A stretch of DNA of 64,000 bases from the NCBI GenBank assembly GCA_949752745.1, contig OX457026.1:23377308-23441307 (forward strand), written 5' to 3'. Position 1 is the stretch's first letter. The number at the start of each line of letters is the position of its first letter. The notes under the pieces are model-generated. The model had not been told where the DNA came from, did no database searches, and saw nothing but the letters and a program-made list of their open reading frames with translations. The translations under genes and the position numbers were made by a program. Source of the stretch: Protula sp. h YS-2021. Its lineage: Eukaryota; Annelida; Polychaeta; Sabellida; Serpulidae. Below are positions 48,164 through 58,768 of the stretch, piece by piece.

Positions 48164-50113
48164 CGCAATAATTGTCTTAATTTCTTGCCATTACAAAAAA
48201 GTTGCGTTTTACCACTTGCAGTTTTGCTAAAGTTGTGTGAAAAGTACTACCGGAAGTAATTTTGTGTTGCTCCAGCATTTCCTGTCATCTACGGTTTTCG
48301 TACCTAGTGCTCTTATGTCTCGGAGACTTCTAACATATTCGTATTTGTGCGTTTAACAGAACTCGCAATATCTGAAACTATATAAAAATAAAAACATCAT
48401 CTGGGTTGAATTCAAGGAATATTTGGAAAGTATTTGATTATATTTATTTGTTTATACACGAAATAACCCAACGATTGCTAAATGCCTTGAATTGTTCCGA
48501 TGTTTTTCACCAGTCATATGACATCCATGTTAATGCTACAGCCAACATCTATGTTAACGTTTATCACGATGTTTCGCGAAAACTGTAACTGTAAGATTTC
48601 GGCCTGTGACACAGTCTCTTTTTCTTTTACTTCACAAGTGCAATTTTTAAATTTTCTTATACCAACCAGAGTGGAGAAGCAAATAATATTTGATGTCTCA
48701 TATCACCTGATTATTTTAAGTCTTCCTCTTCAACATTTACGCTTAGGCGATGAAGCGATCTAGCAAGTTTTCTCAAATAGAGCACATCTTAATTTCTTAT
48801 TCACAGAATTTCAAGCCTCTCTGTTCTGCTTGTCCTGATTTATCTGTCTGCGTTTATATTACTAGTGCTTAACCTTGTAACGGAGAACTTCTGACCTTTT
48901 GCAGAAAAATTAACGTTTTTAATATTGTTTTTATTAACATAAATCACGACAGGTTTTAGGCGTTGTTGCTTCCTGGAAAGATAACACGCCAACCTTATAC
49001 CATTCAGACTTGTACTGCATTATACCACATTAAAAAATGCCCTCTCACATTACTTATTACCATTCAGAATTTGGAATCGTTTTCACTATGTATAACAAAA
49101 AATTATAGTCCATGGGAAGTATCGTAAAGCACTTAATTTCAATTAGATAGTAGATTATCTGCCAACTTTTTAGAACATGAAGTTGAAATGTTAGAACCAA
49201 TCCTCAGCTGTGTCAAAAAGTAAACCCATCTGGGTTAAGAGTTTATACGGCAACATTTATCAATAAAGCCATAACAAATATTACTACATGAATTGTTTTC
49301 AAATGGTTAATGCAGCAAGCTTTGAACCTATGCGTCATCGAGAGACATGTTTGGCATTTAGGACTTGCACTCATTCTACAAAATCCTTATTTCAAACAAT
49401 AGAATACTCCATATGGAGTTTACGTGCTTTGGTTGTACTTGCTCTCAATGTTTATACAAAACGTAAGACAACCTGACTGAAGATGTACATGGCCCATGCT
49501 GCAAATCTTACACGAGTGGAGTTTAATAAAACTTCATACACTGTGACAGCACCCCGAGTCTTACTCCATGCCGCTGACAGCATGGGTCATACCCATTATA
49601 TGGTGGCAATAGTATGGCTGCAGTTTTTGTCAATCTATCGTTGCGGTTCCGTGTAATAAGCGGAGACACAATACCTGTGTTCTTTTAAAAACAGAAGATT
49701 CACTACTTTTTACAATCCGCTTTCTCTGAATGCCTTCTCCATAATAGGGTCATGTATGCTCTAAAAACTTTCAAGCGTCTTCCTATTCATAATACGAGTG
49801 TTCTATTTATAGTGAGCTGCCAAGAAATAATAAGGTTATGGAATAATTGGGGTTTTAGCGTAAATTGCAAATAGTGTTTGAAGAAATGTGTAGCTTTGTT
49901 CTTTTGACATATTGAACAGAGCACATAAGGATGCTTTCTTCATATATGGCTTTTAGACACAAAACTTGGACATGAATTGAGAAGATTTTCAGACAAGTGA
50001 ATGACCTACCTATTCCTCAAACAATTTTTCTCGTGCAGCAAATAAAACAATAATGTAAAAAAATATCTTATATAATTGAAGACAAAAAGAACCATCTAAG
50101 TTAATCTTCAAAC

Positions 50114-50115
<2 letters not shown>
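48164..50115. other. no recognised features
   Basis: AT-rich. Short frames at 48406-48763 and 49288-49476 carry no recognisable domain. Confidence 0.45.

Positions 50116-50151
<36 letters not shown>
50116..50151. repeat. (TA)n microsatellite
   Basis: About 18 TA units abutting the MITE-like element that follows. Confidence 0.95.
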
Positions 50152-50153
<2 letters not shown>

Positions 50154-50154
50154 T

Positions 50155-50449
50155 CTGCAACCAGTCATACGGGGACCATGCCTTATATATAGCACTTAGG
50201 GAGACCATTTGGAAAAAATAATATATGTTTTTTAGCTTGTTATCGAGTGGTAACTCACAAATTTAATTTTAAAACAGAATATATTATATTCACTATGTTA
50301 TAGAATCATTCGTTTTTTGTTAACTATGTAGTTTCATAACGTTTAAACAGGCTAAGAATTAAGGAGACCTAGTTCTGGTCTCCTTAAATTTTTGGTTTCC
50401 GTAATACTGCGGTTTTTAGCAAAAATGGTCCCCGTATTGCTGGAATTAC
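50155..50449. mobile_element. ~295-bp MITE-like element
   Basis: ATACGGGGACCAT at about 50168-50180 is inverted as ATGGTCCCCGTAT at 50425-50437, with weaker pairing outward (CTGCAACCAG / CTGGAATTAC). An internal perfect 11-bp hairpin TTAAGGAGACC / GGTCTCCTTAA lies at 50359-50387. AT-rich microsatellites border both sides. No coding capacity. Confidence 0.6.
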
Positions 50450-52481
50450 ACTTATAATATATATAATAATTATTATTATTATTAAGCACGCAATTAAGCA
50501 ATGGCACTTTTTCCGTTGAATCCAAGACACTAACGATTCAAAATTCAAAAGTATTTGTTGATATCATGTGATACAGTATTTTAAGGCTCTGATTAAGCGA
50601 CACAAAATTGCTTATCTTGATACTTCCAACAACTCATCAATCAAACAAATGAATACATACAATGACTAAAATCCCATTATTTTCAGTCCAATTGGAAACC
50701 TAATGCCATGCCACGTGATAACCCTGGCTCTCGCTTGTTATACTGCATTGAATATTTCATCTCAATATCTTTAAAACAGCATTTTCCTAACGTAAAATAA
50801 TTTTTTAGATTTAATACTATCTTTACTGGGAATGACTGAAGATGAACCTCAGTAAAACTTAATCTGACCACATTCTGACCAAATAACATTTTGGTCAATA
50901 ATACCCCAAGCAAAACCATGCAATTAGCACGAATGAGTTCTGGCCCTAATACAAATAAAAGTTGGGCATCTCTGGGATCCGTTTGCTCATTAGCTAAGTG
51001 TTTTGCTTCGTATATATAAAATTATCTAAGCTGGTTTCTATACTCGACTGAATTACCCCACTATATTTAGGCGGGGCCAGTTCTGATGTATGTGCAGCTC
51101 TTTTTTCAGGCATGTTTTACATTTGAGATGAACTCCCAATGAGCTATTCTGTTATCAGGCATTGTGAAGGCTTTTCTTCCAACCCCCTTTTACCTTCGTG
51201 TTTTATAACAGCTAGGAATAGGGTTAGGAATTTGAAACTTTGCACACATATAGAGACCTCTGGCATCTGGATCTAAGCATGTTGCATTATGACGTCATCA
51301 TCATCGTCTTATAAAGCTGCACTGAACTATATCGAAAAAGGTTGCGACTACAGCTTTGGAGCAACATACTTAATGAGAGTCCTTCCATGCTAAGAACAAG
51401 TTTGAACCTATGTCGTCACAATTGTGTTACTCTTCAAATTTTCTATTTTCGGACGCTTTTACTGAGGGAAGAACAAACATTAGCGATAAAAATATAATTT
51501 TAAAATGTCCTAGCTCTCTCTAACACGCCGGCGTAGCACATGGTATCACAAAGCGAATGTATAACGCTAAATCAATTTGAGTACAGTTATACTGATCTTG
51601 AGTATCCTCATACTTTGAGCTGCTTTGACGTCATAAGTAAAACGTTATATACTGTAGTAAAAAGTACACCTCAGGTCGCACGCTCAAAGCACAACGCACG
51701 GCGCTTGAAATTGTCCGTGGCTTTTTTGTTGAAAAGCTTTCAACAAGAATGTAAAATAGTTGAAAAACGTTGACTTCATAACCTAATCAAAATTGTGTGT
51801 TTAATAAATATGCTTGAAAATTAAGCCATCCATGATAGCGATTTTCGGCTCCCTAGTATAATTTGGTCTAAAATCGCTAACTGAAGCTTCGTCGCTTGGA
51901 TGAACGTATTTTATGCTAACCTGCCGCGGTTAAATTTTTTATTCAAAGTGCAACATAAATAATTCTTAAAAAAACAACGAAAAGAAGCAGAAGTCCTTGA
52001 ATACTATATCTCCTTTTGCTGAGGTGCCTGGCGAAATATTTATGGCGTTTTGAATTTTGCAGATTTTAGTGTTAAACAGCTTATAATTTATGGCAAAAGG
52101 AATAACTTCTTACATTCTGCACAAAGCCAAACCTTTGCCAGACAGCTACGCAATGCATGGGTCTTTTACACAAAACTAATATATTTACACAGCAACATAA
52201 AATGTCAATGACCTGTTTACTGAGTAAATTCACTTGCAGACAAGACGCGAGCTGCGACCGCCATAACTACGAAATTAAATACAACAGACTGGTGACTTGG
52301 AATATGAAAGTATTACGTCAGCAGATTTGATAAACAAAGTTCTGGAAGTCACGTTCCATTTTATATGGAGATATTATCAGAAGTATACAGTCACTGGTAG
52401 TTCGTCTGAGGCTTAACCTTTGCTTTCTGGCATTCCGGGCGCTGTTGGCAAAGGACAGAGCCGTTGAAAAAAATTGCTGAC
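50450..52481. other. no firm gene; two CRE octamers
   Basis: TGACGTCA occurs at 51290-51297 and 51626-51633. (ATT)n lies at about 50466-50484. No supported gene. Confidence 0.35.
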
Positions 52482-52555
52482 CTGTCTGTAATAACTCTCT
52501 AATCGAGACCCATCAATCTGTACAATAATGGACACCATATCAATGCAAGGATCCA
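52482..52555 (-). CDS. candidate internal exon (minus), unrecognised
   Basis: On the minus strand a good acceptor (TCTGTTTTCTGTATTTAG) is followed by 74 nt in phase 2: DPCIDMVSIIVQIDG, SRLESYYRQ, ending at the donor CAG|GTCAGC. The residue mix looks protein-like (amphipathic Ile/Val strand then charged helix). If the donor is not used, the frame continues to PGMPESKG and stops. No family recognised and no partner exon found; the minus frame upstream at 52943-53260 is a possible neighbour. Confidence 0.4.
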
Positions 52556-53359
52556 CTAAATACAGAAAACAGACTAAATAATCAGCACATTGGACCAAAG
52601 CCCCAAAAAAGTGGCAATATACTTAAAAATGAAGGTCTGCTTGAACAGAAAAAAATAATCCTTACAAAACAAAAAAAAAAAAAAAACAAAAAAAAAAAAT
52701 GAGTGAGTAATTTGGATTCCCAAGAGTACAGCGGCCTGCTCATCAACTTCTCAGAAAGAAGAAGCAAAACTAAAAACTACTTCATTTGGACCCCGGCAAA
52801 TTTTGCCAGGGCTCTAGATATTCTAAAAACGTGTCATTTTGTTTCAGATTTCACTTCACAATGAGATTTTCTGTGTTTGTTATTGGACATCAACCCCATT
52901 ATAAAAACTGAATTGCCTCAAATTTTAATGACTTGCGCATGCCTAAAAATGGAATCTAAGTAAGCAGGAACAGATAACAAAATCATCCGCTAAATGACAA
53001 GTAAACACTTTCCACACAGTAGTTTTTTTATTTCCAAATAAAACGTGGCACTGTCCACGGCTAGGCCATTCAGGCGCTGCTCGCCTTGCCAGACTAAAGA
53101 ACATGGATACTATATTTAAATGCCAGGACCTTTCAAGAAAGCAACTAGTCTCATCGGGACAGGATCCCTCGTGAAAGGTCAAACCTCCATTACTGAACCC
53201 CTCGCAATACTGAACACCTTCTATAACTGAGTTGTCTCGGTCCCAAATTGCCCCATTCACTTCAGCCTGGACATTTTAACTGAAACTTTGGTTAGCCAAT
53301 ACCTTTAGAGAGTAACCTCTGCTCTTGCATGATCACTTTCCAGCTAACACCAAGACAGA
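52556..53359. other. intron-like; contains an unassigned minus frame
   Basis: Minus frame 52943-53260 (NGAIWDRDNSVIEGVQYCEG, FSNGGLTFHEGSCPDETSCF ...) has higher GC than its surroundings. It has no domain I recognise, and could be exon or old repeat. Confidence 0.2.
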
Positions 53360-54152
53360 CAAGTTGTCATTTTGTGAATTTTTCACGAATTTCAACAAAA
53401 ATAATACGACGGTGCACATCTACAATATATATTTATTTTCACTGTGCAAGGTTGCCTACAATAAATTGCCATGTGCAAGGTGGTGCGGACAAAACACCGC
53501 ATCATTGCTAAGTCCAAAGTAATTTTTGACCAGTTATGCATTTTGTCATTCTCTTAATTTTTCACCGATTTGAAAAATTACACAACCTTGCACATCTACA
53601 TTACAGATACTTGCAACAGGCAAGGTTGCAGATCACTACGATAAATGGTTATATGTGAAGTGGTGCGGACAAAATATCGCACAATTGCTAACTCCAACGT
53701 AATTTTTGGCAATTTTTGACAAGTTGCCTTGTCACTTTTTCACCGATTTCAAAAATAATGCGACATGCACATCTACTATATATATATATATATTGACCTG
53801 CAACCTTGCACAGTGAATATATATATATTGCAAGGTTGCAAGGTTGCAGGTCAACACGACAAATTATTATGTGCGAAGTGGTGCGGAGAAAACACCGTAC
53901 AATTGCTAAGTCCAATGTAGTTTTGGCAATTTTGGACAATTTGTTATTCTGTTAATTTTTCACTGATTTCAAAAATAGTATGACATTGTACATTTACAGT
54001 TTATATATTTTTAAATGCATAAAAAATCAGAACCGCGCGTTAAACAGTTTTTGAGAACTCGTACGATCAAAACTATGTGTTTCCAGAGGACAGACAGACA
54101 GGCAGACAGACACGCTCATAACTATATCCCTCGTTTACACAGGAGACAACTA
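53360..54152 (+). mobile_element. hairpin-ended repeat with ~180-220-bp tandem core
   Basis: Three diverged units share GTGGTGCGGACAAAACACCG (about 53480, 53660, 53878), ATTTTTCACCGATTTCAAAA and TGCACATCTAC. The third contains an 18-bp perfect inverted repeat at 53793-53810 / 53837-53854. A GACAGACAGACAGGCAGACA tract (54090-54109) leads to GCTCATAACTATATCC and a weak hairpin ending in CTAA (54149-54153 region). Same architecture as the other hairpin-ended repeats. Confidence 0.55.
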
Positions 54153-54757
54153 AGGTACATCATTACAGTACCTGACTTTGAACACAAAATCAAATAAACT
54201 TGATTCTGTCAACTACCAGCTGCGAAAGGTACTTCGGCATTTAACTCAATCATATCAAATGAATTAAATTAAAGTCAAAGCACTGTCATGCTGTGGCTTT
54301 TATCAGACTTGACAAAAATATAAAAAAAATTAACATCACGAAACATCGGCTTTACGAAAGAACTGTATTTTTGACGGTCCACTGAATTTTGAGATTTGTT
54401 ATCACTGAACACTTTTGTAAAATTGTCTTCTCATTTGTTACAGCACATGACGCCACCAATGACGTAACACGCCAATCTCCGGAGTAGTTCCCGCTTACTG
54501 CAACACAGGACGTACGGTTTATGCAGACAGATTTTTCATTTTAGCAGTGGCGTAACGATGACCACTGAAGTTTTCTTGCGGTTGCTTGACACTAAAGTTT
54601 GACGCGAATTAAGACCTTCACGCTGATACTGACACAGGCAGCGACGAGGAACAACACAACACAATCAACCCCTGAATGCTGGGACTGGATGGAGAACGAA
54701 GCAGTTTCACACTGCCGGCGTAAATGTGTGCTAAAGCATGCAGGAGCAGCAAACCGG
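54153..54757. other. no recognised features
   Basis: AT-rich; nothing supported. Confidence 0.4.
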
Positions 54758-55113
54758 ACAAGGACATTTGTACGAAAGACCGACAGTGCCAGGTTTTCCT
54801 TGGTGTTCTCACTATCGACGCTATCTCTGAATTTCGTTGATAGAACAGAAGTCTTTGGAGTTACAACTGCGCAGATGTTTTGATTAATTTCTAACAAACC
54901 AAACAAATGCACATTTGTTTGAAAAAAAAAATTAGAATGTCAGTTTGCTAGCCTGTACACGTCGTAGATAAATCCAATACATTGTTGGAAATAGCTGCAA
55001 AGTGTTTTATCAGACAGCATAGACATTTCAGTGATATCACCGACGCCAACATCGGCTTAGTGATAACACCAACGAAAACCTGGCACAATCGGTCTTTCGT
55101 ACAGATGTCCTTG
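54758..55113. repeat. inverted duplication, ~56-bp arms
   Basis: 54758-54814 and 55059-55113 are reverse complements at roughly 90% by eye (shared TACGAAAGACCGA, GCCAGGTTTTC, TTGGTGTT), separated by about 244 bp. Open frames on both strands cross the left arm and are not credible genes. Confidence 0.75.
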
Positions 55114-55724
55114 TGACACTTGTGACTTTGTAAGATCACTTTTTATTGGTAAAATTCTATGCTTTCATGATCATCTGGGGGGCTGGACGTAGCACTGCGA
55201 TAGGTCTGGTGAGAACTGGAAAGACCAAATAACGGCAAGTGGCTGAATCTTTTGAAGGGACACAAAGCCATTCTATGAGTCATTAAAACCCGAACTTCTC
55301 GAGCTATGCCCAAGATCTTCTCTTTGCTAACCATGTCTTGGAAAAAAAACTCGTTTCATACACATACGCGCCGTTTTTTTTTAATTTACTGTCAAAGCAT
55401 TTTCTGTAAGGCTTGGAAGAGATGGTAAATTCATTAGTAAGATGTCTGAGTAGGTAGAGCAGACAATCACTGTAAAAGATTTCTAAATTCAGCTCCACTT
55501 TCACTTTACACAATGGATTTTATTTAATCCTTGATTTTTTTTTACTTTGTATCATTGGGAAAACAAGTTAGAAACTTCAACTGTGACAGCAATCGGTCAA
55601 GTATTATGAGATGGTTAGAAACTGCAACAACTAATCCGGTCACTGACATTTTTTTATTCTTGAAAAAGTGATAAACTTGACTTTTTTAATTATTTCAACC
55701 ACCATATCAAGCGCATACTGCATT
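55114..55724. other. no recognised features
   Basis: Nothing supported. Confidence 0.4.
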
Positions 55725-55736
55725 TTTATTATTATA

Positions 55737-55774
<38 letters not shown>
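55725..55774. repeat. (TTA)n microsatellite
   Basis: About 16 TTA/ATT units immediately left of the next element. Confidence 0.95.
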
Positions 55775-55775
<1 letters not shown>

Positions 55776-56726
55776 TCCACTTGGTATTGAAAATGCCAAA
55801 TGGGGATGGATTGCCTCGAATTCTTCACCTATTTTATTTTCCTCGCTTTTTTTTTAAAATTTTTTCTTCTTCCGCCGAATCGGTTCCCAGACATCTCCTC
55901 CAAGACCGCTGAAAGTAGACCAACCAAACTTGGCACATGTATGGAGGGTCATCTGAAGTGGTGCGCCTGATAAAATTTTTTGACCTTGACCTTACTGGTC
56001 AAGGTCAAATCGCGAAAAAGGTCAATCGGTTTCCAGACATCTACAGCAAGACCATTGAAGCTAGAAAAGCTAAACTTGGCACATCTATAAAAGACGATGT
56101 GATCTGAAGCACCCGATAAAAAATTTTGACCTTGACCTTGAAATCGCGCAAAACGTTATTTAAGGAAAACAATGATTTATCTCGAAAACGGTAAGCAATG
56201 ACCCCATTTTCGACCTCCGCCCCCTATACAACGATACGTAAGGTATCACTTCCGGTGTCCTTGATCTCCAGGTCACTTTCGAACCCCAAACCGGAAGTTG
56301 ACCTTTATCTCGAAAACGGTAAGAGATAGAGAAATTTTGACCTAATTTTCGACCTCCACCCCCTCCACGACGATACGTAAGGTACAACTTCCAGTGTCCT
56401 CACCCCTCCAGGGCACTTTCGAGCCCTAAAACCGGAAGTTGGCCTTTATCTCGTAAACGGTAAGAGATAGAGCAATCGGTTTCCAGACACCTGCTCCAAG
56501 ACCGCTGAAGCTAGACCAAACAAACTAGGCACATGTATGGAGGGTCATCTGAAGTGGTGCATCTGATAAAAATTTTTGACCTTGACCTTACCGGTATAGT
56601 TGGTAGTATTTAGGAGGATGTTCTGCATTCAGACATGTGAAAATTGTTAACAAACAGCAATATCATTTACCTTCCGTTTTAAGTTATCACTCCAAGTGGG
56701 GTGTAATTCGCTGTGCGAATTTCGGT
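55776..56726 (+). mobile_element. hairpin-ended repeat, copy 1 (full-length candidate)
   Basis: Near the 5' end TTGGTATT-GAA-AATGCCAA (55781-55799) folds. Internal units repeat the phrases GGTTTCCAGACATCT, CTTGGCACATGTATGG, TTTTTGACCTTGACC, TATCTCGAAAACGGTAAGAG and CAACGATACGTAAGGTA. The 3' end is AATTCGC-TGT-GCGAATT (56705-56721), then TCGGTCTAG and a TTATTATTA tract, so hairpin plus CTAG, the expected form of a Helitron-like terminus. TTA repeats on both sides suggest insertion in a TTA tract. A second copy is at 63009-63556. No protein encoded. Confidence 0.65.
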
Positions 56727-58040
56727 CTAGTTATTATTATATTTATTGACTTTTTTGGGTAAATTTTATTTTACACTGTCTATGTCGATCAATTTATTTA
56801 TTCACTAGTTTTTAAATAAAAACAGCTTTTACAACTTTCCTGGTTTTACTCTAATTTTACTTATTGTTTATTCGACAACCATTAAATAATTTCACTTGTT
56901 AATGCACACAGTGGTGCATGACGTATGGCGCATAACATGACGTCATCGTAACTGGATGCTCCCTAAAGGCTTTCAACATGTCGTGACGCAATATTTTACA
57001 TGTTTACAAGCGATTAAGCTCGAGTTCCTGTTTGGATGAGCAGTTTGGATGAGCAGTTTGGATGAGCCACTGCCGTGACACTGCAGCGATTGCCGTGGAC
57101 AACAACAACTGGCAAACATGACACGAAGCGATATATGTTTAGGGCTTCTCCAGAACTGTTCGTTCAAGGCAAAGGGAAGAGCGCAGAGGCCCTGTCACTA
57201 GAGTGGGCACCTTGTCCACTTTATCCTCTCAGCAACTTACTTAAATCAATTCCTTCCGTTCATTTTTAAGGGGTGGGGAGGCAAGCGAAGGTGTCCCTTC
57301 CAACGATTTTGGATGACAGATGACAGATGACAATGGAAACTAAAATTTCAACATGCATACAGCGTTGGAGCCCTTTTTTTTTTTGTTGTTAACGTCGTTA
57401 TACGGACTACCCACGACTTCAACCAATGGGATTTTCGCAATTTAAATAATTACATGAAGCTTGGCCAGCTTACAAGCGTCAACGCTGTTTATTTCACAGA
57501 AATCGTGACGTCGGTCTACTATCCGCTCGCCTTATGATTTCAATTGTGGCATAATATCTTATTAATTTTGTCTGACTTTTAAACACGACTTGGATTAAAT
57601 CAAATTTTTTCTAACAACAGCACAACTGTTTTCATCCTCCAACGTCACGCTATGACGAGTTTATGATGGCCCAAAGGCGTCAAACTGTTCCAGGCTGCAG
57701 TTGAAATCCAAGTAATAAACACAATTAAGAGCTTCTTCCCCTCACTTGTTTTTGAAGGGAACAGATCATACTTCAAAGCCACATTCAAAAACTGCAGGCT
57801 AAAAATAACAGCATAATGCTATTACTGAAACTCCGTTACAGTACTACTTCTGAAAAGCTTTTTACGTCAGGAACGTAGTCACTCAAGATGCGATGGAGGC
57901 GGGATGGCACTGCCGTAGCCAGGTTGGCTGGGGATGGGGCGGAAAGAACCACTTTTTAATTTTAACTGAAAATGGTTCAGCAATCATTTCGAATTTTATG
58001 GGTTTTAATGATCTGAGTTTCATTTCACAAAAAAAAAGAA

Positions 58041-58073
<33 letters not shown>

Positions 58074-58207
58074 AAAGAAAGAAGGAAAAAACAAGTGAGA
58101 CTTCTTTTCGACTGAAGCAATTTTGGATGCGATCCTTTAGAATTGATGCGACTTTTGGCTGCAGATCCCAATTACTTCCGGACCAACCGTCAATTTTTCA
58201 TTTAGCT
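56727..58207. other. no firm gene; short repeats
   Basis: TTTGGATGAGCAG occurs three times in tandem (57031-57068). ATGACAG-type triplication at 57313-57331. TGACGTCA at 56938-56945. A/AAAG-rich tract at 58030-58085. A plus frame at 57075-57269 has no domain. Confidence 0.4.
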
Positions 58208-58597
58208 GTCCCGCCTATGTCCTGTCTCATCCTGGGTATGGCCCGTCCTCTCCCGGTATTGTCCTGCCAAGTCCCGCCTATGTCCCCTCCCAGTCCCGCC
58301 TATGTCCCCTCCCATCCCGTCTATGTCCCCTCCCATCCCGTCTATGTCCCCTCCCATCCCGCCTATGTCCCCTCCCATCCCGCCTATGTCCCCTCCCATC
58401 CCGCCTATGTCCCCTCCCAGTCCCGCCTATGTCCCCTCCCATCCCGCCTATGTCCCTCCCATCCCGCCTATGTCTTGTCCTATCCCGCCTATGTCCCCTC
58501 CCATCCCGCCTATGTCCTGTCTCGTCCTGGATATGGCCCGTCCCATCCCGGTATTGTCCTGCCCAGTCCCGCCTATGTCCCCTCCCATCCCGCCTAG
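58208..58597. repeat. 21-bp minisatellite with ~295-bp super-repeat
   Basis: Units CCTATGTCCCCTCCCATCCCG recur about 18 times. A variant block (CCTGTCTCATCCTGGGTATG, GCCCGTCC, CGGTATTGTCCTGCC) occurs at 58214 and again at about 58509, giving a larger period. Seven-residue VPSHPAY or MSPPIPP frames on plus are by-products. Confidence 0.92.
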
Positions 58598-58718
58598 ACT
58601 GTTGGAAACACAGACATCATTTTTACTAAAGAAAACTGGAAGCAGCCAGAAAAGCCAAAGGCCTTAAGCCAAAAAAGCATACAATTTACTGTATTCAGTT
58701 GCTTAGCAACAGACTCAC
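58598..58718. other. spacer
   Basis: Would be intron of the minus-strand model that follows; nothing else seen. Confidence 0.35.
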
Positions 58719-58768
58719 CCGTGCTTGACGATGGTGGCGGTAAAGGCAGCGCTACCTGCTGACGTCAT
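58719..58768 (-). CDS. candidate first coding exon (minus)
   Basis: The ATG at 58768 opens MTSAGSAAFTATIVKHG and meets a strong donor GG|GTGAGT. An in-frame TAA six codons upstream makes this the first Met. TTATAAGG lies just upstream on the minus strand, and a CRE octamer TGACGTCA (58760-58767) overlaps the start codon. Alanine/threonine-rich composition suits a short N-terminal or targeting segment. No downstream exon identified. Confidence 0.35.

Noticed and set aside
54592..54912. Opposing ~100-codon frames
   Set aside because: Both cross one arm of an inverted duplication and have no splice signals or domain.
57893..58597. 234-codon plus frame ending in VPSHPAY repeats
   Set aside because: Runs through an A-rich tract (poly-Lys) and the 21-bp minisatellite; no splice or domain support.
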